Below are positions 1 to 9,665 of a DNA stretch of 64,000 bases, piece by piece. Every line of letters starts with the position of its first letter. Position 1 is the stretch's first letter. The notes below the pieces were generated by a model. That model made no database searches and was not told the origin of the DNA. It saw only the letters and a list, made by a program, of their open reading frames with translations. A program made the translations under genes and the position numbers. This DNA comes from Beroe ovata (Eukaryota; Ctenophora; Nuda; Beroida; Beroidae). Location: NCBI GenBank assembly GCA_946803715.1, contig CAMPET010000254.1, forward strand, positions 7,299-71,298, in the 5' to 3' direction.

Positions 1-137
1 CCCCTTTCTCCCGCAACACAAAACCCCCTCTCCCTATGTCTCCCGCAACACTAACCCCCTCTCTCTCTCCCTTTCTCCCGCAACACTTACCGCAGCACTA
101 AGTCTAACCCCTCTTAATCATCCCCTTTCTCCCGCAG
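1..137 (+). repeat. Intron end with repeated decoy 3' splice motifs
   Basis: A C/T-rich tract in which the unit CCCTTTCTCCCGCA(A/G)CAC recurs at about 3, 69 and 124, with related CTCCCGCAAC copies between. Only the last copy carries the AG needed for splicing and abuts the first recognisable coding exon at 138. The others read CAA and so look like decayed or decoy acceptors of the same intron. It is probably a small polypyrimidine minisatellite. Confidence 0.6.
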
Positions 138-905
138 CACTACGACCAAGCACTGACAGCGGATCAGGACGATGTGTTCAGCAGCGAGACCAGTCCGAGT
201 ACAACTCGGAACTCGATTGTGGACGCGTCCCGTCACGATTACGTCCAGGATTACCTAGTTCCGGACCACAGCAGTGTGGACGAGGGCAATGGAACGGATA
301 GCAGCCAGGATCAGGGGTATGTATTTTGGTGTACACTGCATTACCCATGTGGTGCTGGGTGTGACACCGCTGTTTCCATGGGGATACGTGTTTAACGTGT
401 GTCAGGTGGCGTGTGTCATGGTGATATCATCCCGATACCCAGGTACGTGAAGATGAACGGGAGTGATTACGCTGATCTCGAGCCTCAGGCCGAATACTCG
501 AATAGTGACACTCTGTTGGAAACAGAGATCACTCAATCGCTCCTTGACCATAGGACACCCGCCAAAACGCCTAAGAACAAGTTTCTGCCAAAGTAAGAAA
601 CACTACCTAAAAGTATACCTCACTATATCTCTCTACTATGATAATTTGCCATTATGAAATTAAAGGGTCCTGGATCTGATTCACCCCATGTTGCTATGTT
701 GGCGTCTTACTTTAACCTCCCCTCTTCCCCCGTCAGGTCACCAAGCCCCAGACCGATGAAGCACCATCTCAGCCCCAAACCAGCGCCCCGGCCAGCCCCC
801 AGTCCCCGGATGGCGCGCATCAGAGATGACGGATACTCTAGTCTGAAGGAACCGCTCGCCGAAGTACACTTACCGCTCACGTCAAACGGTGGCGCGGATT
901 TGTAG
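138..905 (+). CDS. 3' end of unidentified gene; tyrosine-motif-rich tail
   Basis: These are the last three coding exons of a gene that begins left of the window: 138-316, 443-592 and 737-905, ending in TAG. All internal junctions have GT-AG borders and the phases agree. The encoded tail of about 165 residues has no recognised domain. It is rich in acidic, Ser/Thr and Pro residues and carries repeated tyrosine motifs: YVQDYL, DYADL, EYSNSDTLL and GYSSL. It also has a basic, proline-rich block (KPAPRPAPSP). YxxL motifs in an acidic disordered stretch are typical of the cytoplasmic tail of an adhesion or signalling receptor, as endocytic or SH2-docking sites. That role is inferred; the upstream part is needed to name the gene. 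Confidence 0.7.
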
Positions 906-2380
906 TACCGGACTGCGAGTCCCTGTCACGGGACCTCACGCGCTACATTGGTGACGTCACGCGATGGTTTGATAACGCGTTGTCATGGTTACTAAGATGA
1001 AGTTTAAAGCAAGGAATTTTGGGTTCAAATAAGGCTAATAACTCTTATACCATCTTCAGAGAAACACATGCCCGACAATAGAACCTGCATATTATGTGAC
1101 TCAATCTGTGGTCAAGATTGTCATTTTGATGTTACTCATTTCATTTTAAGTCTTAACCATTTCATCCCTATCGGAATCGTTAAGTTTGTAATTGTTTGGA
1201 GCCAGGCTTGGATTCCATAATGCCTTTTCTGGGGACTGTGGAGCCGATCATCATCAGGTTTTTTCACAACCATTTTTACTCACATTTTCCGTTATTTCTG
1301 ATTATTCTGCTCCGTTAAATATCAAACGGATTACTACGATATTTTATGTTTGATTTTGATAAAAATCGCTGTTATATGCGTGACCAATTAGAACTATAAT
1401 TATGATTGATTATTTTAACTATTTGAAATTGAGTGCATCTTGTCGTTCCAATTCCAATTCCATAACCATATTTCTTATCTATTTTAATCCTCTGCATAAC
1501 AGTCTACGGCAAACAAAATCGCACGAAAATCACGTCAGATTCACACTATATTATATTTGTTGGGAACTCAATCATTGTTCAATGTTGATATTTTATTACC
1601 TGCTTTCCTTTTTACTGAAACAGAACGTTCACTCCGCCAATTATATGCTTAATAGAAAAGTTATTTAACACTTTTTGTAACTTTTAAATTAAAATGATTA
1701 GAAATTGGATGATTATTCATATTGTGATTTCATTTTTACAAGGCATCATTAACTAATCAAGAGGACAATTGTGAAGATTATCGCAGATTGGTGATTAGTG
1801 CAAATCTTCTGTTAAATCATTCCATCGCAAAGAATTCCAGTATAATATATGCCGTTTTTATTTATACTTCAAGATATTGATTTTCTGAAAATTGTCATAG
1901 TGACAGACTGAGACAGGCCTTTGTGTAACTGTAATCTGTTAGATATCCCAAAGAAAGTATATATATGATTATGATGATACTGTTCGTTAGAAACAAGTAG
2001 TTCTCAATGAAAATCATCCACCGCAGAACTATAATTCTGAATCATGATACAGAGAGTGATGCTGCGGCTGTTTAGTGATATTATTGATGCCGATAAATGT
2101 ACTGCACTACCAATATCACTTGAAAGCATTTATTATGATCCGATCATTGATTGTTGATAATATTGATTTTATCATTTTAATCTATACTGGAAAGCGACTC
2201 TAAGTCTATTTCAGACATGATAGACATTTCAGCGACAAGTTCATCACATTCTCAAGGTGTCAATGGTCATACTCATAATGTCATCAGTCATCATTATGAT
2301 TATCGAAGTTTCTGAGTCTTCAAATTCAATCTATTCTTTTAATTTTATCTTCAAGTTGAGACCGCTTATATAGGCGCTAT
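906..2380. other. AT-rich intergenic DNA, nothing recognised
   Basis: This stretch holds the 3' flank of the preceding gene followed by AT-rich sequence. The open frames are short and AT-biased with no recognisable family. I see no RNA gene, repeat array or conserved exon. Confidence 0.5.
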
Positions 2381-2399
2381 GGATTGAATTTGATGATGA

Positions 2400-3110
2400 T
2401 CGTCTCATCATGGTCCTGTGCACATCACAAGTTGCGTGCCCCTATTCTAATAGAGAATTGTCGATCGATGATAGACTCTGTCGAGAATTTCGTTGCGCGC
2501 GCGCGCAAACTTATTCTCAGCGGCTTGCATCAGCGGTCTGGCATCGCCCGACAAATAGAAAACTGAAAAGTCGTAGAACGGCGCTGCCGGATGTTATCTG
2601 TCCAGTTCCACTAGGTTTCTTGCGCGCGGCGCGCGCGCAGCTTCATCAAAGGCCGAAACTGTTTCACTTTCAGTACGTTTCGGCCTTCGATGAAGGCGCG
2701 CGCGCCGCGCGCAAGAAACAGTGGACAGATGACATGGACATCCGGCAACAACGGCGGCAAATTGCGGGTCACGCGACGCGACCCGCGACGCGACCCGCGA
2801 CGTGGGATTAAGATTGGGACCACCATGATCCTCATTTTGCTTACAGATACTGTTAAGTGTTAATGCCAGATCGGATGTTAACACAAATCTTTCCTGCACT
2901 GTTTATGCTTTTTTCGCGTTCAGCATTCAGCGCTGCGCGCCCTTCATTTTTTTAGCGAACGTAACTTAAAGTCAAAAAAGGAGCCGCGCAGCGGCGCGGA
3001 GTATTATAATTTGGGTCACGCAGCGGGGAAGTTTTCCACGAGACCGGGCGCGCAACGCTATGTCTCGATGGTATGGCGCGGTGCTGCAGCTGGCGATGTT
3101 CAAAGCGCGC
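2400..3110. repeat. CG-rich repeat island
   Basis: A patch of alternating GC (runs of GCGCGC at about 2497-2507, 2621-2640, 2696-2712 and 3105-3112) in otherwise AT-rich DNA. It contains a fold-back element at 2585-2747 and a short CGCGACGCGACC direct repeat at about 2773-2803. Open frames here are by-products of the alternating GC and the inverted repeats rather than genes. Confidence 0.6.
2585..2747. mobile_element. Fold-back (MITE-like) element, family A
   Basis: A non-coding inverted repeat of 163 bp. The left arm starts TGCCGGATGTTATCTGTCCA and continues into GTTTCTTGCGCGCG. The right arm is its near-perfect complement, ending AAGAAACAGTGGACAG then ATCCGGCA. The centre is a second hairpin, AAAGGCCGAAAC against GTTTCGGCCTT. 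Copies with the same core lie at 29551-29658 and 49028-49149, so this is a dispersed family. There is no room for a transposase; it would be mobilised in trans. Confidence 0.8.
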
Positions 3111-3235
3111 GCAATATCAAAAATGCAAATGCCGGATTGCACCACCGCCAGAGATGAGAGATGCACTTGCTGCCGGCGGGCGATGCTCCCGCACTGCAAC
3201 TGCGTGACTCTGGAGTGGAAAGTTGGAGCTGAGTA

Positions 3236-3304
3236 ATGTTATCTGTCCACTGTTTCTCACTTGCTCGAGAACCACTAAACAGTGGTCAGATAAAATCTGA
3301 CAAA
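3236..3304. mobile_element. Short degenerate fold-back copy
   Basis: The left arm TGTTATCTGTCCACTGTTTCTC matches the outer arm of family A, while the right arm AAACAGTGG then TCAGATAAAATCTGACA resembles the family B copies near 49 kb. The inner GC-rich hairpin is missing. It is best read as a deletion derivative that links the two arm types. Confidence 0.55.
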
Positions 3305-3348
3305 ATTAAAATTTGAGTTGGAGTAGTGGGGTGTTTTGTAGCAGTCGN

Positions 3349-3349
3349 T
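3349..3349. other. Single-N assembly join
   Basis: One N lies in otherwise unique sequence. The N at 23693 sits exactly on a duplication breakpoint, so this one may also mark a gap closure rather than an uncertain base. A GC hairpin, GGCCGCTTCGCGGCC, lies at 3387-3401 just to its right. Confidence 0.6.
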
Positions 3350-3748
3350 CTCCAAATTCCTAACCACCTTATGCCTTTTTAGGCTAGGCCGCTTCGCGGC
3401 CAGGCTGGGTGGAAAAAATCAAAATGTAAGTCACTTCTTATGACCAAGATACGAATCAGAAGGCAGTAGTGTTCCATGCTTTTAATTTGTTGATTATGAT
3501 TGTGTTGACTAATTGTCAATTGAGGTTTGATAAGTTTCTGAACCTTACTATTACCACCTAAAATTTCTTAAGGAACTCTCTTGCAATGCTTGTATTTATT
3601 CAGCATGTAGGCATTGCATAACATGGCATTTTCCATATTTGAATTTTTCCTTGATAAATCATTTTTCTTTAAGACCTTGATGATAGTATTGTTCAATACC
3701 ATGATTTATTCTATTCAATTACATTTTATCATGATTTTTACAGAAATA

Positions 3749-4091
3749 ATGGCTGATATTGATTCCAAGAAAGCAGATACCAAGAATGTTCAGGATTTGA
3801 CTCTTGTGGTTAATAAATTGCTTACTGACATGGTTTGTTTCAATTCATTTCATTTAGCATCACTATACTTCACAGATTTAAATACCTTGTTCAGATACTT
3901 TTATTTCAATATTTCATGATATAAGACTATAAATGCATAAAAATAGGGATAATTTTCAGCAATCAAAGTTTCAAGTCATGTCTGATTCCATAATTGGCCG
4001 GATAGATGAGATGGGAACACGACTTGATGAACTTGAACGCAATGTTGGAGAACTCATGCATCAGAGTGGAATGGATGACCCCAGCAATTGA
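3749..4091 (+). CDS. HSBP1: Heat shock factor-binding protein 1
   Basis: Two exons, 3749-3832 and 3960-4091 (TGA), encode 71 residues; the human protein has 76. The reading starts MADIDSKKADTKNVQDLT. The first exon carries the conserved VQDLT..V..LL block, and the second carries FQVMSDSIIGRIDEMGTRLD followed by ELERNVGELM. Together they form the heptad-repeat coiled coil that makes HSBP1 oligomerise. In known animals HSBP1 binds the trimeric form of heat shock factor 1 and dampens the heat-shock response; it also works in WASH complex assembly. The ATG is chosen because it gives the usual short acidic N-terminus and because intron phase 0 then matches the second exon. The gene converges with the receptor gene ending at 4503. 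Fold and identity are secure; role is by orthology. Confidence 0.93.
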
Positions 4092-4502
4092 ATTTAATCA
4101 TTACACAGCACCCTTTTGTATAGGTGATTTCTATTTTATATAATTAGAATTATTTGCCTTCTTTATGGTACTAAAGCACTAATCTTGTTATCAGAAGGAG
4201 CCCCTAATTGTATTATCTTAATTGAGTCATAACTCATAGCATATTACTCTACAATTTTAGACATCACATTATAATAGTTGTCCAGGCAAAAACTACACAA
4301 ACGTTTTTCTGTAAAATTTGATAGTATCCTTTTCATTGTAACAAGGGGAGATGAACATTTGCTATTTGACATATTTGCTAAGAATATCCTTTTAACTACA
4401 CACTTTCATTATCCTATTTGCATTATGTGTTATCTTGGAGTTGATGCTGCTGCAAAACACCATTTCGATGCTGAAAATTGAAATAATATTCATTCTCAAA
4501 TT

Positions 4503-7500
4503 CTAACTTGAATTAGATTCTAAAGGATTCATTTCTATGACACCTTCCTGTGGATTGTCTTGCTTAGAATTAGTGATAGATGGCCTTATTTGCTTAAACC
4601 AGCTATTTATCTTTTGCAACGTTGTTATAAAATGATCATCATAAATGATAGGGTTTATAATCGAATTGATTGGTAAGATAGCAATGGAAAATATGGCATA
4701 ATATGGTGTTGCATCCAGGGATTCAAATGAATGCAGTACACAGATGAACAGAAATGGTATCCAGCATATTAAGTCTGTCAGAATAATTCTGGTGACACAC
4801 TTTTGTAACTTATCACTCTTGTGGTCGTTTCTTGATCCATCATTTGCCATCATTTTCCTCACTTTCTTTGCTGATATATTTGCTCTAATGAGTATTGTCA
4901 AGTAGCAACATACTATGACAAGTGTAGCTATGAAAATAAGCATGAGATTTATCCAGACATATACATTCTGAGGATCATTATTGGTTACAAAGTATTTAAA
5001 AACACAGACCCCATCATTTCCATAAAAATGAATCTTTTTCCTTGCTATTTCACCGTAGTTTTTTGTAAACATATAATCGAAAAGTCGTTGAATTTCATCC
5101 CAACTAAGATCACGTTTAGCCAGGACTCCATGGTACGCCTCAATGACTCTGATATGTGCTTCCTTGTCGGCACTGCCAAAGAACAATCTGATATCTTTTT
5201 CATATTTCAGTCCATTGACAAAGAAATCTTTGAAATTATTCAGTAAGGGTATGATTGATACAAGGAAAGAGAAAGACATGACAGAAGACATGAGCAAGGC
5301 AATAAGAATCCATTTGGTTTTGTTCATTTCGACCCCAATTCTTTGGAGGTTGTAGACCCTGAAAATACTAAGACATGCCATTGAATAGATAGAAATATTT
5401 GTGCCAAAAGTATTAACAACACCCAGAGTGGCACAAAGAGGGCTACTGAGCCATGATGATTCCATAAAACAATAGTCATCGCCCAAGATGAGCATGTCAA
5501 ACATCACAATTGCCACCAAGTATGCCCCAATCATGAAATCACCCAGTGATATCAACATTCGGAACGAATTGTTGATAACAGCGAAATAGTTAGTTTTTGA
5601 GATGTTGGGATGCCGAAGTGCTGTTACAGAATTCAAAGTAATTCCTAGGATTCCGATAAGCCAGGCAAACATTTTGAGATATTTGTTTGGGATCAGTGAT
5701 TTGCCACAGGAACCATTGCACTCGTCAGAGAAATCTGCACAATCCACGATACCATCACACATTTTGCCCTTTTGAATGAACTTGCTTCCTGTCTTGCACT
5801 GGAAATTATTTCCACAAAAATATTCATCTGAGTTGTCTCCGCAATCGTTAATATGGTTGCAGACTTGTATGTAACTGACGCACTTCATGTTTTTGCACTC
5901 AAATAGATCATTGTGCAGGGATCCCCTACTTTTTGTTACAAATGTAAGGTGCCCTTTGCTAGAGTATGATGTCGTTCTGAGGAAGGAATTCTTAGAGCAG
6001 CTGCCTGGTCCTAGGATTTGAAGGGGGCAATCAATTTCCCTACATTTGTTAAGACAACTCAAATGTACGTACAGAACTCCAAATAAGTATTCGCAGTTTA
6101 TCTGATCGATAGGAGCCCTTATTCTTGTCTCCTTTGCCACACCAAAGGTTGGATAGTTTGGGTTCTCAAATGTGGTCTCAGCGCATGGACCCAGTAGATT
6201 CTCTATTCGATCTAGACCAGGGACGCAATGAATCGTGTACAATACACCATTGTAACCGACTGGTGTGCCATATTGCTCGACAGAAGATCTTGCCGCATGA
6301 CATACGTCCGTTTCCCTTTGGCAATATTCTTTGCCGTCACAGAGCCTATCTAATTCCAGGAAATGTGTGTGGTCACATACAAACAAATTCCCGCATGTTC
6401 TATTGTCATGGACCTCGAGGAAGCCGTCAAGGGCTTTACAGGTTCGCCACATATACGTTTCTTCGTCTTCTCCCATCAAGCAATCGTTAATTCCGTCGTT
6501 CAGCCACGTTATAGGAATCCTCAGTTGTTCTTTGTGTCGATATCTGAAGTAAATTGGATCGCATTATGTTTCTGAACTCCCTCTTGATTCCATAGATGTC
6601 TAGATAATCGGAGATCTCAAAGCTTTTATAGCCAAACCTGCGATCGCATGTTGATGGAAGGAGAGAGTCACAAACTCGCCCGGATTCGTCACTGCCATCC
6701 GAACAATCATCAACTCCATCGCACAGCAAGTGTTTGTGGACTTTACACGATGATGATGTTTCCTCACACTGAGCATCCAGATCATCGTCACAGTAGGGTG
6801 CTGCCAACTTCATACCACTGCAAAGTACGACTGATGATACAGTGGACAGATAACCACCTATATCACATCTCAACACTCCTCGCCATTCGTCGGAACAGTT
6901 GGTTTGGTCTCGGAAATCGTTGCAGTATGATGTAGTCACTCCAGAAGGACTTATCTCTAGAGGTCCACATCGAGTAGTATTGCTTAATCGAACGAAAATT
7001 TCTCCAGAAACTACTCCTGAAGTGTGAGAGCAGACGTTTCTATCATAATTCATTGCTGAATTAATGCTTTCTTTGTAACATTCTCGTTCATCAGATATAT
7101 CATCGCAATCAATGTTGATGTCACATATTTGGCTTAATTTAATGCTTATCAAGACGTCGTTTTTCTTGCAGACCATTCCGTATCGATATCCATTACACAA
7201 TGCTTCATCACTACAAGAGCTCCTATTTTGACAGATCATGTCACAAATTTTAATTTCGTCTGATCCGAGCAATTGGGAACAACCCTCGTTCGTAGGAGTT
7301 GGGAAGCAACTCCTGGGTCGATGACTTGTCATGCCGGCCATCAGTTCACTGCATGCATCATGTGCCTCTCTAAGTTTGTAGTTCCACCCATTGGAACTTA
7401 GCGCATCTCCTGAGTTACAGTCATCACAGATCAGGAAAGTGCACATGTCACCACTCAGGACCTCGTGGTCTGACAGCACTCCACATGCTTGGTAACCTGA

Positions 7501-8167
7501 GTCCTCCAACGGGCATTTCCTGGAGATACGTCCAGCTTCTGCTCCGCCCACAGCAACTGTGTAGTAGCTGTCAGAGGAGGGACATTTGAACACTTCATAC
7601 ACTCCTCCCAGCTGTCCACAGTAGGATTTCAGCACTCCGAAATGAGGTACTGTTTGGCAGTCTCCTGTGATGTAGCACTATCAAACACTTAATAAGGGAC
7701 GACTATCGAAGACACATAATGTTAGGAATGTTGTAAGACAAGAAATCACGATCAGAAGCAGTGAGGTACCTGGTAAAGGCTGGCACACCACCACTAATGC
7801 TAGTTTATCAGTCAGGTATTCATCTGCCCCACACGGGTTCGACAATTGACTGTTCCATGTATGTTTGAGGGAACAATGTTCCACGTCTGTTTCATTGTTT
7901 CCACAATGCACTTTGTATGCAACACGAGCCCTTTTTCCCCTAACAGGCATTTGGTGCGTGCCGAACCAGTCGACTGCTCCTTTGAAGCCTATCCTCTTGC
8001 AAATGCCACTGGCAAACGTTTCTGTGACTTGTTGAGCACAGACGCAACCTGCCTGATGATTACATTGGTAATTGAGATCCAAGATTGCTCCAAAACCGAG
8101 CCCATTCCTAAAAATTCCCGCAATGAAAGTAACTGTGGCTCCAAGAACAAATAGACAAAGAGATTTA
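4503..8167 (-). CDS. SRCR/LDLa-ectodomain 7TM receptor, frameshifted, 5' end incomplete
   Basis: The gene reads right to left. An exon at about 8167-7770 encodes an SRCR domain (CKRIGFKGAVDWF, VHCGNNETDVEHC, final VVVCQP). A large exon at 7664-4503 follows, with in-phase splicing. It encodes cysteine-rich modules with several LDLa repeats (CDGVDDCSDGSDE, NDCGDNSDEYFC, CDGIVDCADFSDEC), then a rhodopsin-like 7TM domain. Receptor hallmarks are FRVYN at the end of TM3, a long ECL2, and NPIIYD in TM7, then a short cytoplasmic tail ending at 4503. Near 6563-6566 the reading frame changes within one module: the upstream frame ends about 75 bases later, while the LDLa-like continuation (WLNDGINDC) is one base out. 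No credible intron is visible there. The true start and signal peptide lie in an unidentified upstream exon; the 5' border between 8080 and 8170 is uncertain. Ligand unknown. Confidence 0.8.
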
Positions 8168-8171
8168 GCAT

Positions 8172-9665
8172 ATGTTGACTATCTTCAACTTAACAATTGT
8201 TCTTCATCCAAGTTCACAATACCAACTATACTTCCTTTTACTTAGTGTAATCAAATTTGAGATTATTAATGGGGAGGGGCCACAATGTTTTGAATCACGT
8301 GACAGCGTTTCTTGATTGTCACTGGTTGTTTCTATGTTCTCATTGGTTAACCGCTGTCACGTGATATAAAACAAATACCTATGACCCCAATAATATCCCC
8401 CTTATCCTCCACCGTTGGTGATCGATTATTGTAGACTTGGTGGCGACTGCTTGTTGGCCTAAGCTCGTCACGTGTTTGTACAAGTAAGCCAATAGCCATG
8501 AAAACTGGTCACTAGTATAGGGATTAGTGATACTGTAATTGGTTAATTCTCTTTTGACTCTGTTAACAAAAAGAAAAATGCGTCCCTTAGCTGCGATCAA
8601 TTTCGTTGTTCAACGACATCGTACAGGCACAAATTTTGTTGTGTAAAGCAGTGCTGTAAAGTTTTTTAAACCGTACAACGCATTTGTTAACATTTTGTTA
8701 CCAAAGTCAAAAGAAAATTAACCCACTATCTCTCATCATAACTCATGGGAGCTCGTGCGACTCTTATCCAATCGTCCAATCCATGAATCAAGTCTTGGGA
8801 ATCCCAAGATTAGACACCTAACTTGTCTCGATTGCCGCCGTTTCGATATAGCAACTTCAATTATGCAATTATTAAGAAGAAATGGGATGCACCACAGCGG
8901 TCGTATGACTTCTGGTAGCCTGGTCTAGCCAGTGTAATAATGCTCATATTTCATAGCACTTTGCATTGCTTCTATTCACAACATTCTCTATCCTATGGCA
9001 TTAATAAGTCCGAATAATTGTTTTCTCACCCCAGCTGTCGATGAAACCCAGACCACTCCTATACTTGAATTGACAGGTTTACCATCTATACCAATCAACT
9101 CTATTTGCATATTCTTGCTTGCCGACACACCTGAAATAGTTCATGGTATTATCTGCTTGTTCCTGATGGTATCTTTTCCCATTATTTTGCAGGATCGGAC
9201 TCAAAATAAAATTCATAAAGTCACAATAGGCCATTTTGACCTACCAGTCCATAAATCCGCGAGAATCAACGTTATGATGACAGTTTCTTTGAGCACCATT
9301 TCTCTCGACCAGACGGTGAAAAATGATATCTCGTAAAAGCACTACCAACGCTGCGCAACGTAAACCAAATTTTCAAGAGCGTTCCCTGAAATTTGAATAA
9401 GTGTTTGCATGCCCATAAAAACCCGTGAGACTGTAATTTAACAAGACAGAAGATTGAATCTCCGTAAGTGTCGAGATTTGATTAAAAGACTAATTGCTTT
9501 TTCATTATTAGTTGTTCTTTGGAACTCAAACTCTCGTGCCCGTGCTGAATTCTCCATTCATACAATATTGAAAGGTCCTTATATTTTAGCAAGCGTTGTA
9601 GGTATCATACATTTTTGTCGCTCCCTACCCCTTTTATAACCCAAGATAACTATATTTCTCGTAGC
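8172..9665. other. Spacer between divergent genes, with regulatory motifs
   Basis: This 1.5 kb lies between the receptor (leftward) and ZFYVE21 (rightward), so it should hold both promoters. It contains an inverted repeat carrying CACGTG E-boxes (8294-8365), a further TCACGTG at 8468-8474, and ATTGG (inverted CCAAT) motifs near 8343 and 8539. The open frames are short and unremarkable. A non-coding 5' exon of either gene is possible. Confidence 0.5.
8294..8365. promoter_or_regulatory. E-box inverted repeat (candidate promoter element)
   Basis: ATCACGTGACAGCG at 8294-8307 and its exact complement CGCTGTCACGTGAT at 8352-8365 form 14-bp arms separated by 44 bp. Each arm carries a CACGTG E-box of the USF/MITF/MYC type, and an ATTGG box lies just inside the right arm. 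Its place just upstream of the receptor's first visible exon suggests a promoter element. This is an inference from motif and position. Confidence 0.5.

Noticed and set aside
2410-2899. Overlapping open frames on both strands over the CG-rich region
   Set aside because: They arise from inverted-repeat arms and alternating GC; sequence on both strands is open only because of repeat composition, with no family resemblance.
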